NCBI GenBank assembly: GCA_020848375.1
Contig: JADLAF010000110.1
Coordinates: 1-64,000, forward strand
Direction: 5' to 3'
Source of the DNA: Ignavibacteriaceae bacterium
Lineage (GTDB): Bacteria; Bacteroidota; Ignavibacteria; Ignavibacteriales; Ignavibacteriaceae
DNA: 64,000 nucleotides
This document shows positions 46,263 through 54,981 of this stretch, one piece after another. A program made the translations under genes and the position numbers. The notes under the pieces were generated by a model. The model was given only the letters and a program-made list of their open reading frames with translations. It had not been told where the DNA came from and did no database searches. Every line of letters starts with the position of its first letter. Position 1 is the first letter of the stretch.

Positions 46263-47534
46263 TCAATTAAATTCCTCTTCATACTCAATAAACTCAGAAG
46301 CAAGCAGCCCTACAATTCTGTCTTCAATTGCTTTGTAGTAGTTGCCCCCTTTCGACTGATAAAAGATAATTATGGAAACAATCAGGTCATCACCGGAAAT
46401 TGTCCTCAGATAACCTGATACTGATGAGGTGCCTCGCAGAGTGCCGGTCTTTCCTCTAAAGTTGTGCATGGCTGAGCCGTTCTTCATTCGCCCTGTCAGA
46501 GTGCCGTCAACTCCGGCAATAGAGAGACTGTTATAGATTGTATCAAAATAGTCAGGGTGGAAATATGCCCATTCTAGCAAGCTGATTATTCCGGCGGCTG
46601 AAGTAAGGTTGAAGCGGGAAAGACCGGATCCGTCAACAATTTCGGTTCCTTCATTGTATATATCATTATGATCAAGGAATTTTTTCACTGCTTTTGATGC
46701 GTGAAATCCGCTACCTTCAGTTCCGCTTTCAGCAGCCCCGACTACCTTAAACAGACATTCGGCAAGAAAGTTATCACTTCGTTTGTTTACGATTGATATA
46801 ACCTCCTGCAGGGAAGCACTTCTGTATGAAAGCTCGTAGGAACCCTCCGGGGTGCTGCCTTTTGCGGGTCTGCCGCCTATATATATACCTGTTTCCTTAA
46901 GCGCCTTATACATAATCTCTGCCGCGTTAAGGGCCGGATCGGCAACGTTTATGTAAGTGATTCTTTTTCTTTTCCTGCGGACTTTTACTACCTGCTTTTT
47001 GTTGCGGTCAACAATCAGTGCAGAAACCGGCGCCAGTGGAGCGAGATTAGTTTCATCCTCAATCCAGTCTTCGCGTGAGTAGGCCTTGTCAAAATAGCTG
47101 TCGTCCCCGATGATATCTCCGTTTATGCTCATAATACCCATACTTCGGAGCTCTTCTGCCATCTTCAACAGGTCTCCTGATGTCAGCAGCGGATTACCAA
47201 ACCCTTTAAGGTAGAGATTACCGTCAATAACACCATCTTCAAGGGTACGATCGGGCGTAAAAAGGGAAGTCTTGAGCTGAAAATCTTTACCGAGTTTGTT
47301 AACTGCCGTGAGGGTGGTATAGAGCTTGGTATTTGATGCGGGAATAAGCACCTGTGCCGGATTTTTCTGGTAAATGGTGTCTCCCGTCAGAGGATTTATA
47401 GCAAGGACTGAGACCCTTGTTCCTCTCGGAAGCTTGGCAAGTATCTCATCAATTTTTTCCGCTGAGAGCGCAATGGGGTTCCCCCCTGCTATGAGAATTG
47501 CCGAAAATAGAAGAAAAAGAATAAAAAAATTCAT
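46263..47534 (-). CDS. dacB: D-alanyl-D-alanine carboxypeptidase/endopeptidase (PBP4, S13)
   Basis: Periplasmic peptidoglycan hydrolase of 423 residues. A signal peptide covers the first ~18 residues. The three penicillin-binding motifs are present: SxxK as SNTK (Ser67, Lys70), SxN as SDN in VNKRSDNFLAE, and KTG in FRGKTGTLRG. The large insertion between the first two motifs is typical of the S13 family. It is a single leftward gene. Confidence 0.93.
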   Translation of the reverse strand: MNFFILFLLFSAILIAGGNPIALSAEKIDEILAKLPRGTRVSVLAINPLTGDTIYQKNPAQVLIPASNTKLYTTLTAVNKLGKDFQLKTSLFTPDRTLEDGVIDGNLYLKGFGNPLLTSGDLLKMAEELRSMGIMSINGDIIGDDSYFDKAYSREDWIEDETNLAPLAPVSALIVDRNKKQVVKVRRKRKRITYINVADPALNAAEIMYKALKETGIYIGGRPAKGSTPEGSYELSYRSASLQEVISIVNKRSDNFLAECLFKVVGAAESGTEGSGFHASKAVKKFLDHNDIYNEGTEIVDGSGLSRFNLTSAAGIISLLEWAYFHPDYFDTIYNSLSIAGVDGTLTGRMKNGSAMHNFRGKTGTLRGTSSVSGYLRTISGDDLIVSIIIFYQSKGGNYYKAIEDRIVGLLASEFIEYEEEFN

Positions 47535-47663
47535 ACTTTTAAAGTCTTGTTAATTCATTTTTGCGGTGACCGCCATGAACACCCTTCAAGTGAATAATGA
47601 GCAAAACGAATCTAAATATAAGTAATTCAATCATTTATGAATAGGAAATAATCGGGTAAAAAT

Positions 47664-48512
47664 ATGGCTGATGAAAAAAAGAAATTAAAGGCCTATGAAA
47701 GTCTGGATTTTCTGCACTCGCCTGATGCACGGCTGATCAGAATAATGTCAGAATATGTTGAACCGGAAGCACGCTTCGGAAAACTGAACGTGTGGGATAC
47801 TATCGTATTTTTTGGGTCTGCACGGCTTTTGCCGCGGAAAGAAGCGCAGAAAAATTACAATAAAATCAAAACCGCAGACCCCAAATCAACCCCGAATTTT
47901 GCTGAGCAGCTTCGTAAAAGCCAGGTGCTGCTGGATATGTCTAAATACTATGAGGACGCGGTTGAGCTTTCAAAAAGAATAACCCGGTGGTCTATAGATC
48001 TGGGTCTGGATGAAAAGCGATTTATTGTCTGCACTGGCGGAGGCCCTGGTCTGATGGAAGCCGCAAACAAAGGGGCAAAAGCAGCAGGGGGTTATTCGGT
48101 CGGGCTGAATATCAGTTTGCCTTTCGAGCAGTCCGGCAATAAATATGTGACCCCTCAGCTTTCGTTTGATTTCCATTACTTTTTTATGAGAAAGTTTTGG
48201 TTTGCTTACCTTGCAAAAGCGCTGGTAGCATTCCCCGGCGGATTCGGTACTATGGATGAGCTTTTTGAAATACTTACCCTGGTGCAAACTATGAAAATTA
48301 AGAAAAAGCTCTGTATTGTAGTCTATGACGAAAAGTATTGGAAATCATTAGTCAACTGGGACTCGCTTGTTGAACACGGTATGATAAACAAGGAAGACCT
48401 TGATCTCTTTAAGTTCTGCAATACGGTAGATGAGGCCTATGAAGTGATAACAAAACATCTTGAGAAATATTACTTAAAGAAACGCAGAACTGAGTCGCCT
48501 ATCAGTCTGTAA
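47664..48512 (+). CDS. LOG-family protein (TIGR00730-like)
   Basis: Rossmann-fold protein of 282 residues. The signature GGGPGLMEAANKGA and the PGGFGTMDELFE motif define the LOG family, whose characterised members are cytokinin-activating or nucleotide 5'-monophosphate phosphoribohydrolases. The ~90-residue N-terminal part before the core places it with the longer bacterial forms. The physiological substrate here is unknown. It is a single gene. Confidence 0.9.
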   Translation: MADEKKKLKAYESLDFLHSPDARLIRIMSEYVEPEARFGKLNVWDTIVFFGSARLLPRKEAQKNYNKIKTADPKSTPNFAEQLRKSQVLLDMSKYYEDAVELSKRITRWSIDLGLDEKRFIVCTGGGPGLMEAANKGAKAAGGYSVGLNISLPFEQSGNKYVTPQLSFDFHYFFMRKFWFAYLAKALVAFPGGFGTMDELFEILTLVQTMKIKKKLCIVVYDEKYWKSLVNWDSLVEHGMINKEDLDLFKFCNTVDEAYEVITKHLEKYYLKKRRTESPISL

Positions 48513-48548
48513 GGGGGATTTTAATTGAGGGGGAATTAGATTATTGTA

Positions 48549-48585
48549 AAAAAACGGGAACCTGAACAGCAGGTGTCAGGTTCCC
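48549..48585 (-). terminator. Intrinsic terminator after rpsU
   Basis: GGGAACCTGA (48556-48565) pairs with TCAGGTTCCC (48576-48585), a perfect 10-bp stem. Read leftward a T run follows (48549-48554). It ends the rpsU transcript 14 bases after the stop. Confidence 0.85.
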
Positions 48586-48598
48586 ACAATTCTGAAAA

Positions 48599-48793
48599 TT
48601 AGTCGGAAAGTTGATCCATTCTGTACGCTCTGCGTGCAGCTTTTATCTTTTCCATTCTCTTTTTAACAGAAGGTTTTACAAAAAAAGTTCTCTTCTTGAA
48701 CTCCTTAAGTACACCGGAACGTTCATATTTTTTCTTAAAGCGCTTTAATGCTTTATCAATATTCTCGTTTTCCTGTAAGGTAATACCTACCAC
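48599..48793 (-). CDS. rpsU: 30S ribosomal protein S21
   Basis: Small basic ribosomal protein of 64 residues. It has the family pattern ENENIDKALKRFKKKYERSG, then LKEFKKRTFFVKPSVKK. It is adjacent to, and probably co-transcribed with, the zinc-ribbon gene 16 bases upstream, and is followed by a strong terminator. Confidence 0.95.
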   Translation of the reverse strand: MVGITLQENENIDKALKRFKKKYERSGVLKEFKKRTFFVKPSVKKRMEKIKAARRAYRMDQLSD

Positions 48794-48809
48794 TTATTTC
48801 ACCTGCCTT

Positions 48810-49190
48810 TTACTGTGGATTTATTGTTTCGATTAATTTTTTTTCGCCTGAATTTTGAAACTTCACTACGATAGAACTTCTGCCGCCTGAGGTAGTTTCT
48901 TTCGAAACCACAACCCCGAAATCATTCAGTTTCTCATGGAAGAGGGAGTCTCCCACATTGAAAGATCTGGCTGGAGAATATGTAATACCAGTTGCGGTAT
49001 CGAGTTCCGGGACTTTGCTTTTTACTGCTTCCTCATATTGAGCAAGATCAACAATCATCTTCTGCCGGCATTTTTTACATTTTGCCCATACCTTGTTCTC
49101 ATCCCCGCTAACAGTTTCCGCAGTCCGTTCCATTTTGGTAACTGACTGGCAGAATTTACAATAGTATTCGATGTTTTTAGTTTTTGCCAT
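48810..49190 (-). CDS. Zinc-ribbon protein of unknown function upstream of rpsU
   Basis: 126 residues. Two CxxC pairs (Cys11/Cys14 and Cys38/Cys41) form a zinc ribbon at the N-terminus. Residues about 68-126 form a small beta domain (FNVGDSLFHEKLNDFGVVVS) that resembles the SH3-like, CarD/Tudor-type folds. That comparison is by eye only. No family name can be given. Placement ahead of rpsU hints at a translation- or transcription-related role. Confidence 0.75.
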   Translation of the reverse strand: MAKTKNIEYYCKFCQSVTKMERTAETVSGDENKVWAKCKKCRQKMIVDLAQYEEAVKSKVPELDTATGITYSPARSFNVGDSLFHEKLNDFGVVVSKETTSGGRSSIVVKFQNSGEKKLIETINPQ

Positions 49191-49387
49191 TACAATGCCG
49201 TAAAAAAAATAGATTTTAAAGTTACTAAAACATTACCTGAAAACCAACTTGAAGTTTGAATTCAGTACCGGACAGAGTGGAATAAGAGACCCGGAGGAGC
49301 GTCTTCTGAGCGGAAAACCGTAAAATAAGACCGGAAGTGGATAAAACGGAAAAGCTATTATCCTTCTGAAGGAAAACGGCCGTTTAT

Positions 49388-49846
49388 TTAGGATTTGGCC
49401 TCTCCGGGAGTTACAACCAAAACGGGCACTTTTGAGTAGCGGATTACTTTTTCAGCTACTGAGCCAATGAGGGTGTGAAGCAGACCAGTACGTCCGTGAG
49501 TAGCTATCACAATCATGTCAACTTTGTTGCCGGCGGCATAGTCCACAATTTCCTGATAATCAATTCCGCGGACAACTGAGGCGACCACTTTAAGACCTGA
49601 TTCGGTTTCAAGTTTTTTTACAACTTTTTCAAGATTTTCCTGGGCTTCTGAAAGGATGCCTTTCAGGATTTTATCTTCAGAGAGATCGAGCGAACGAATA
49701 GCCAGAATAGGCGGAGTTTTTTCGACCACATGAAGCAGGTGCAGGGTTGCGTCATTCAGCTTTGCCACAGTGATGGCATAATCAGCCGCTGAGAGTGAAA
49801 AATCACTGAAATCAGTTGAGAGAAGGACGTTTGAAATTGTAACCAT
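49388..49846 (-). CDS. Universal stress protein, UspA family
   Basis: Cytosolic stress protein of about 152 residues. The opening VLLSTDFSDFSLSAADYAI and the ATP-binding motif G-2x-G-9x-G-S (in THGRTGLLHTLIGSVAEKV) are both present, so it likely binds ATP. The start at 49846 is preferred: GGAG lies about 9 bases upstream. An ATG at 49861 is possible but lies inside the previous gene. It closes the sigma/anti-sigma/Usp operon. Confidence 0.92.
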   Translation of the reverse strand: MVTISNVLLSTDFSDFSLSAADYAITVAKLNDATLHLLHVVEKTPPILAIRSLDLSEDKILKGILSEAQENLEKVVKKLETESGLKVVASVVRGIDYQEIVDYAAGNKVDMIVIATHGRTGLLHTLIGSVAEKVIRYSKVPVLVVTPGEAKS

Positions 49847-49847
49847 A

Positions 49848-50675
49848 TCAGTTGACTCCATTGGTGTAATATGATGAAAGCTCTTCTTTCAGTGTGACCA
49901 GATCCTGGTCGGATACAATAGTCGAAATGTTTCTGCCATTGCGGAAAACCGCGAGTGAATAGTTGTCGCGCTCGGCGAAATATACTTTCTCTGTTTCAAG
50001 TTTTTCCCACAGTTCAGCAGAAAATGCAAGTGTTTTTTTCAGAATGAAATGTGCTTCGTCTGCCTGAAAAACATAGATCAGTTTTCCTTCAGGGTCAGCA
50101 TAAACATGATGGGCCAGTTTTTCACCATTATCCTCCGAAACAACCCCGCCCAGAAGTGAGCAGCCATGAACAACAGGAATGGCGGTAGCGTATTGCACCC
50201 CGCGCTCATTAAAAAACGCCTGAATTTTTGAAGCATCAGCAGTAACGATTTGAGGAGTAAGTTTACCAGCTTTTATGCTTGTGAAATTGGTGACTGCCTG
50301 AACAATCATATTATCAGCCCCGCTTTGATCTGCGATCAGATTCTGGTTTATAGTGAGACTGTTAAGGATGAACACACCAATCAGAATAACAGCCGCTGCC
50401 GCAATTCCAACTGAAAAGCGGGGGTATAACACGGTTGTGTTTTTCTTTCCGCCTGTCCGTTTAATCTCATTCAGGATTTTGCTTTTTAGTTCTTCAGGGC
50501 AGGGATGAAAAGCACATCGTGTACGAACTGTTTTTTTAACTGCGCGCTGGACTTCATATTCAACTGCTAACTCAGCATCTGAGGAAATCTTCTTTCGCAG
50601 TCTTTCGGCTTCTTTTGTATCAGAAATTTCGCCGTCAGCGAGAGCGGTTATAGCAAAACGAATATCTATACTCAA
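49848..50675 (-). CDS. Probable anti-sigma factor (single-pass membrane protein)
   Basis: 275 residues. A cytosolic N-terminal region of ~95 residues contains CAFHPCPEELKSKILNEI, a zinc-finger anti-sigma style Cys/His cluster. One transmembrane helix (IAAAAVILIGVFILNSL, about 97-115) is followed by a periplasmic domain with HGCSLLGGVV. The start overlaps the sigma gene stop by 4 bases, the normal arrangement for a cognate anti-sigma factor. What signal the periplasmic part senses is unknown. Confidence 0.8.
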   Translation of the reverse strand: MSIDIRFAITALADGEISDTKEAERLRKKISSDAELAVEYEVQRAVKKTVRTRCAFHPCPEELKSKILNEIKRTGGKKNTTVLYPRFSVGIAAAAVILIGVFILNSLTINQNLIADQSGADNMIVQAVTNFTSIKAGKLTPQIVTADASKIQAFFNERGVQYATAIPVVHGCSLLGGVVSEDNGEKLAHHVYADPEGKLIYVFQADEAHFILKKTLAFSAELWEKLETEKVYFAERDNYSLAVFRNGRNISTIVSDQDLVTLKEELSSYYTNGVN

Positions 50676-51262
50676 GCTATCCTCTCATCGCTTTTAAGAT
50701 AGCCCCTCTCCTGAGCATACCCCTGAAGCTCTGTATAGAGCATTTTGCGTGCACGGTGAAGCCGTGAGCGGACAGTACCAATAGGACAGTCAACAAATTC
50801 TGCAACTTCCTCGTAGGTAAAGCCCTCAATATCAGTGAGGATAATCACCGTTCTGAAATCCTCCGGTAGTTTAGCAATTGCCTGTGACACCTCATCATCA
50901 AGGAGACTTTCAAATGTATCGGAAGTAAGGTGTGCATCGTCAGGATTGGATGGTTTAACATTCTCATAATATTTTTCAACTTCTTCGTAGTCAAGCTGTA
51001 CCGGAGTTTTCTTTTTCTTTTGGTAGGCGTTGATGTACGAGTTTTTCATAATGCGGAACAGCCATGCCTTGCAGTTGGTTCCTTTTTCGAATTTATCGAA
51101 GAAACGGAACGCCCTGAGGTATGTTTCCTGCAGGAGGTCGTTTGCGTCATCCTCGTCGCCGGTCAGGCGCAGAGCGAAATTGTGTAGTGCATCCATGTGG
51201 GGCACTGCCTCCCGCTCGAAGTCAGCGTAGAGAGGATCCTGACTGTTATATGTATTGCTCAT
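50672..51262 (-). CDS. ECF-family RNA polymerase sigma factor
   Basis: 196 residues. Region 2 covers about 22-95 (LRLTGDEDDANDLLQETYLR, then CKAWLFRIMKNSYIN). Region 4 covers about 130-180, with EGFTYEEVAEFVDCPIGTVR as the DNA-binding helix-turn-helix. No regions 1 or 3 are present, so it is an extracytoplasmic-function sigma factor, RpoE-like, presumably held by the anti-sigma factor encoded next. It is the first gene of a three-gene leftward operon that ends with the universal stress protein. Confidence 0.93.
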   Translation of the reverse strand: MSNTYNSQDPLYADFEREAVPHMDALHNFALRLTGDEDDANDLLQETYLRAFRFFDKFEKGTNCKAWLFRIMKNSYINAYQKKKKTPVQLDYEEVEKYYENVKPSNPDDAHLTSDTFESLLDDEVSQAIAKLPEDFRTVIILTDIEGFTYEEVAEFVDCPIGTVRSRLHRARKMLYTELQGYAQERGYLKSDERIA

Positions 51263-51270
51263 GAAAATCT

Positions 51271-52728
51271 TTATTTGATGATAGTACCATTTCTGACAAA
51301 GCCGGCTCCCGTTAAGGGATAAAGAAGGTATCCGTTGATAACCAGGTATATCGGTTTTGAGTCTTTACTGACCACAAAACTCGCATTCCGGTTTAGCAAA
51401 AGCCGGTCGGGATGCTCCCGTTCTGAGTTCAGGAGAAGATTAACTTCAAATTTACTAAAATTTCCGCCAATCTTTCCGGCTTTTGTTCTAACTGTATGAA
51501 AGCCCTTTCTGTGCAAATCGGCAACAACTTCAGGCGTGAGTTCGGAGAGGGAATACTGACGCTCAGGGACCGAGCCGGTCATAATTTCATAACCCGTCAG
51601 GTCATACTCCTCTGAGCCATAAAAAACAGACAGATCGCCAATTTCTTCAACCTCTGAGTATCCGGCCAGTTTACCGTCCGGCTGAACAGATTCATTTCTG
51701 TTTATAGCCACATCCACCGTAAAGCGCTGACCGTCAGCCAGATAGGTGCAGTTCCTGAAAATTACGTCAAAAAGCCGAGTGTCGTTAAAAGGGAGTGAAT
51801 CATAAAGTTCTGTGGAATAAAGCTCAACACCTCCCCTGCTGATACGATAGAAAGCATCCAGCATGATAAGAAAATTTAGCTTCCGGATGAATTGTTTTTC
51901 GGGGTCGCCCGGCCAGCCGCCTGATTCAATAAGAATTGTAGCTCCGCCGAGTTTCTGAAAGTTGTCTCCAAATGCACGCGGCTCAAAGGTATCATCATAT
52001 TTAGCCGTATGACCGGGGATGATTTTATTCAGAACTTCAGTCATCCCGGAAATCACTTTCATTGCCTGAAGGCGGTTCGGAGTGATGGTTTTTTCCTGAT
52101 CGGGGGCAGGGGCCAGAAATGAGATGGCCGCTACTTTATGAGAGTTGCCCGCAGAGTACCGTGGCTGCTGATCATGAAGATTGAAAGCGTAATGGGGCTT
52201 TAGCCGGAGATAGGTCTCCATCAGGATTCTGGCTTCCGGAGTGGTGAGCCGGAGGGCATCCCGGTTAAGATCAATGGCAATGCTGTTACGCCGCGTGAAT
52301 GCCTCCGCACCGTCCGGGTTCACCAGCGGGAGTATATACAGCGATACAGCATCGTGCATCAGATGCTTTTCCTGCTTAAATGAGTGGGTATCAGCAAGAA
52401 AGTGAAATATATCCAGCAGCGCCAGTGAAGCGGTTGACTCATCCCCGTGCATCTGTGACCAGAGGAAAATGCGGGTTTCCCCTTTGCCCCAGCGATAGAG
52501 ATTAAGCTCTCTGCCGGAGACGGAACTGCCAAGTTTCTCTTTTGAGAGTAGTCCGGACTGAACAAACTGTTCCATTAGTTTTATATAATCTTCCGGGGGG
52601 AAGCGTCTGGTCAGGATTGACCGTTCAAGATAATTGCCGTAAGCATGATAGAGATCATTGGCGAAATTCTGCGCATGAGCTTTCATTGCGAATACCGTTA
52701 TAAAAAATATAAAGAGGATTTTTTTCAT
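51271..52728 (-). CDS. Exported M14-family zinc carboxypeptidase
   Basis: 485 residues with a signal peptide (MKKILFIFFITVFAMKAHAQ). Zinc ligands His and Glu appear in QMHGDESTASLALLDI, the Arg/Asn substrate site in NSIAIDLNRDALRLTTPEA, and the third zinc His in AFNLHDQQPRYSAG. A ~150-residue C-terminal domain of unknown type follows. It likely trims peptides in the periplasm or outside the cell. It lies 8 bases upstream of the sigma gene on the same strand, so some co-transcription is possible. Confidence 0.9.
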   Translation of the reverse strand: MKKILFIFFITVFAMKAHAQNFANDLYHAYGNYLERSILTRRFPPEDYIKLMEQFVQSGLLSKEKLGSSVSGRELNLYRWGKGETRIFLWSQMHGDESTASLALLDIFHFLADTHSFKQEKHLMHDAVSLYILPLVNPDGAEAFTRRNSIAIDLNRDALRLTTPEARILMETYLRLKPHYAFNLHDQQPRYSAGNSHKVAAISFLAPAPDQEKTITPNRLQAMKVISGMTEVLNKIIPGHTAKYDDTFEPRAFGDNFQKLGGATILIESGGWPGDPEKQFIRKLNFLIMLDAFYRISRGGVELYSTELYDSLPFNDTRLFDVIFRNCTYLADGQRFTVDVAINRNESVQPDGKLAGYSEVEEIGDLSVFYGSEEYDLTGYEIMTGSVPERQYSLSELTPEVVADLHRKGFHTVRTKAGKIGGNFSKFEVNLLLNSEREHPDRLLLNRNASFVVSKDSKPIYLVINGYLLYPLTGAGFVRNGTIIK

Positions 52729-52818
52729 GACTGCCGTAAAGGGTTTTCATTTAGCAGAAGTAAAATAATGATTAATTTAACGGAAACGAAATCACAAGAT
52801 AGAAAGTGCATTTTTAAT

Positions 52819-53355
52819 ATGTCAAAACTCAGTTTATTTGATGCGATGCCCGGCTTTCGGCTTCAGGGAACTGACGGAAGGGTCTATAATTCAGAAGATT
52901 TTGCTGAAAAGAGGATTCTTATCATCATCTTTAGCTGCAATCACTGCCCGTACGTTCAGGCATACGAAGAACGGATAAAAGATATTCAGACATGGTATGG
53001 CAGCAAGGGAGTTCAGGTTGTAGCGATTAACTCTAATGATGCAGAACAGTATCCGGAGGACTCTTTTGATGAGATGAAGAAGCGGGCTGAGGAAAGAAAG
53101 TTCAACTTTATTTATCTGTGGGATGAGCAGCAGGAGGCAGCAAAATCCTTTGGTGCTTCGGCCACCCCGGAGCTTTTTGTATTTGATCAAAAACGCTGTT
53201 TGGTTTATACAGGAAAAATTGATGACAACTGGCGTGAGCCGGAACGGGTGCAGACAAAGTATCTTGAAGATGCACTTAATGAACTGCTTGAAGGGAAAGT
53301 AGTGTCGGTGCCGGAAACCTATGCCGTGGGGTGCAGTATAAAATGGAAAAATTAA
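52819..53355 (+). CDS. Thioredoxin-like (redoxin/AhpC-TSA) family protein
   Basis: About 178 residues. The thioredoxin fold carries a CxxC motif in FSCNHCPYVQAYEERI, then FGASATPELFVFD with the cis-proline and a TGKIDDNW segment. This is the type of cytosolic redoxin common in Bacteroidetes. The frame is open upstream; I chose the ATG at 52819 (MSKLSLFDAMPGF) because conserved sequence begins there. An ATG at 52768 is an alternative. It is divergent from the M14 gene. Confidence 0.88.
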   Translation: MSKLSLFDAMPGFRLQGTDGRVYNSEDFAEKRILIIIFSCNHCPYVQAYEERIKDIQTWYGSKGVQVVAINSNDAEQYPEDSFDEMKKRAEERKFNFIYLWDEQQEAAKSFGASATPELFVFDQKRCLVYTGKIDDNWREPERVQTKYLEDALNELLEGKVVSVPETYAVGCSIKWKN

Positions 53356-53359
53356 TTTA

Positions 53360-53429
53360 TAATGGGTAGTTGATAATGGATAGTTGATAATGGATAGTTG
53401 ATAATGGATAGTTGATGAGGGTTAATTGA
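53360..53429. repeat. Tandem repeat of five 14-bp units
   Basis: Units of TAATGGATAGTTGA start at 53360, 53374, 53388, 53402 and 53416. The first and last are slightly diverged. The array begins 4 bases after the redoxin stop. Confidence 0.85.
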
Positions 53430-53501
53430 TAATTTTAAAGAAAAGAATTTTTTTCCCATCAATAAGGTGGCGCAATCACAGGAATGATGTATATATAAAA
53501 T

Positions 53502-53532
53502 CGTAGAGACAATGCATGCATCGTCTCAACAA
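53502..53532. repeat. REP-like palindrome (GTAGAGAC...GTCTCAAC)
   Basis: GAGACAATGCA is followed directly by TGCATCGTCTC, an inverted repeat with one mismatch, within GTAG...CAAC ends. This resembles the palindrome at 20917-20944 in its GTAG start and hairpin design. Confidence 0.7.
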
Positions 53533-53545
53533 AAGGACGCGTTTT

Positions 53546-53767
53546 GTAGAGAAGTCGCAAATGCCAACCGGATGATTTATTTTACACGGATGTTTTACAT
53601 TTGCGGCGTCTCAGGGAAGAATGAGGAAGGGGTCGTATCGGGCGAAAATTTGTAAATCCCTCCGCAAATGAAAATTATGTGCGCCGAAAATCATAAACGC
53701 CGATGAGACACCGCAATCGCGTCATACCGTGATTCTATATATATTGTTCAAGCGATTGCGACAACTC
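53546..53767. repeat. Two further imperfect long hairpins
   Basis: GAGAAGTCGCAAATG (53549-53563) pairs with CATTTGCGGCGTCTC (53598-53612), 13 of 15 positions. GAGACACCGCAATCGC (53705-53720) pairs imperfectly with GCGATTGCGACAACTC (53752-53767). Their shared GAGAC/GTCTC arms suggest the same family as 53502-53532. Confidence 0.55.
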
Positions 53768-53823
53768 TGCAGAAAAAGGTCATGGATGTGTATATATTAA
53801 GACTCCCTGGCTATGTTCCGGCT

Positions 53824-53860
53824 CCCTTCTCCTTTTCAAGGAGAAGGGCTGGGGATGAGG
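53824..53860. repeat. Perfect hairpin CCCTTCTCCTT / AAGGAGAAGGG
   Basis: An 11-bp perfect stem (53824-53834 and 53838-53848) with a 3-base loop is followed by GCTGGGGATGAGGT. This combination recurs as an intergenic element in many bacterial genomes, from general knowledge. There is no T run, so it is not a standard terminator. Confidence 0.6.
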
Positions 53861-53951
53861 TTTGATATATATACGAGGAAGATAGACAGATCAACCGGGC
53901 TGACAGAAAGAATATATCCCGTGTTCGGATGTGTGGTCGGTGTCGGGTGTT

Positions 53952-54183
53952 TTACTAATAGGTCGCCGTTCTGCGGTTCAGGAGGATTCGGTTGTGACCT
54001 ATTTTGGCGATTTTCGAAAATTTTTTGGTGCCCGCCTATTAGCAGGTCACCTGCGCTGCGGGTTCGGATATGGGTTTGCTCGTTGGTGTTTTATTAACAG
54101 GTCACCCGTGCTGCGGGTTCGGATATGTTGGGCATTCATCAGGATTCTGTTACCAGATCACCCTCGCTGCGGGTTGGGATTAC
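53952..54183. repeat. Degenerate ~55-bp repeats with AGGTCACC...GCTGCGGGTTCGG core
   Basis: Three good copies start near 54039, 54094 and 54150 (spacing 55 and 56 bases), each with TTAnCAGnTCACC followed by GCTGCGGGTT. A weaker copy starts near 53952. With the other repeats they fill the 885-base gap 53356-54240, where no gene is visible. Confidence 0.75.
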
Positions 54184-54240
54184 GAATTGCTTCTGGTGTC
54201 TGGCTATTTAACTTTTAACCTTTTAACCTATAACTTTTAA

Positions 54241-54903
54241 CTAATATTGCGACCCGATATTGATGGTCAGATAAAATCCGCCGACATCCTTTTTGAACTT
54301 GCCGTACAGACTTTCCACCCCTTCATCAAAGAATCGGATAACATAATACCGAAGATTGATTCCGATAAGATTATCCTTATCCAGCCCGAAGTTCGCGCCA
54401 AAACCAATATATCCACCGGCAGTATATTTGGACTGTGCGTATCCTAAAGAATTAAAAAACTCACGGGAGTATGGAGTGGTTACGATCATCGAGGGACCGA
54501 AACCAAGATTGATGTAGGGTCTGAGATTATCGCTGAGAACCCGGTCAAAAATCCGGTAATGAGCACCTACATTCAGAGGAAGGAGCAGCAGCCGGTTCTT
54601 TTTTCCATAAACAATGGGCTGACCGTAGTAGTCAATGTATTCAATTTCCTTGTCATCCTTGGTCTCGGAAATTGAAAAATCGGCAAAAAAGGTAAAATCG
54701 CTGTTAAGCTGTTTCCGGTAAAAGGTACCCAGCCCGAATCCGCCCTCGCCAAAAAGGAGGTCAACCCCCCAGGAGTTTTCAGGGAATACCACGGGTTCCT
54801 TTTCCGGAGCCATCTCCCCAATTCCCTGAGGTAAAACGGCAGGGGTGGTTAAGAGCAGTCCGGCGAGCGCTAAAAAGAATATTTTTCTGAGTTTCAGCAT
54901 CAT
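54241..54903 (-). CDS. Outer-membrane beta-barrel protein
   Basis: About 220 residues. A signal peptide (MMLKLRKIFFLALAGLLLTT) is followed by a Pro-rich linker. Alternating hydrophobic strands then appear, with aromatic girdles and many GFGxx motifs (for example GFGLGTFYRKQL, INLGFGPSMIV, YIGFGANFGL), and the C-terminus ends in YLTINIGSQY, a typical final barrel strand. I start at the ATG at 54903 rather than 54921 because it opens directly into the signal. Function unknown, possibly a small eight-strand barrel. Confidence 0.85.
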   Translation of the reverse strand: MMLKLRKIFFLALAGLLLTTPAVLPQGIGEMAPEKEPVVFPENSWGVDLLFGEGGFGLGTFYRKQLNSDFTFFADFSISETKDDKEIEYIDYYGQPIVYGKKNRLLLLPLNVGAHYRIFDRVLSDNLRPYINLGFGPSMIVTTPYSREFFNSLGYAQSKYTAGGYIGFGANFGLDKDNLIGINLRYYVIRFFDEGVESLYGKFKKDVGGFYLTINIGSQY

Positions 54904-54981
54904 GTTTTCTTTGGGAAACAATTATTATAATTTAGTGACAAGATTAAATAATTTCCTGCTTAAACTCAACAGCAAAATTTT

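Noticed and set aside
53360..53429. The 14-bp array as a CRISPR or replication-origin iteron set
   Set aside because: No spacers, no rep or dnaA gene nearby, and the word belongs to common low-complexity intergenic sequence.
53813..54218. Two overlapping + strand frames of 94-95 residues in the repeat-filled gap
   Set aside because: They run through degenerate non-coding repeats and have no ribosome site or recognisable domain.
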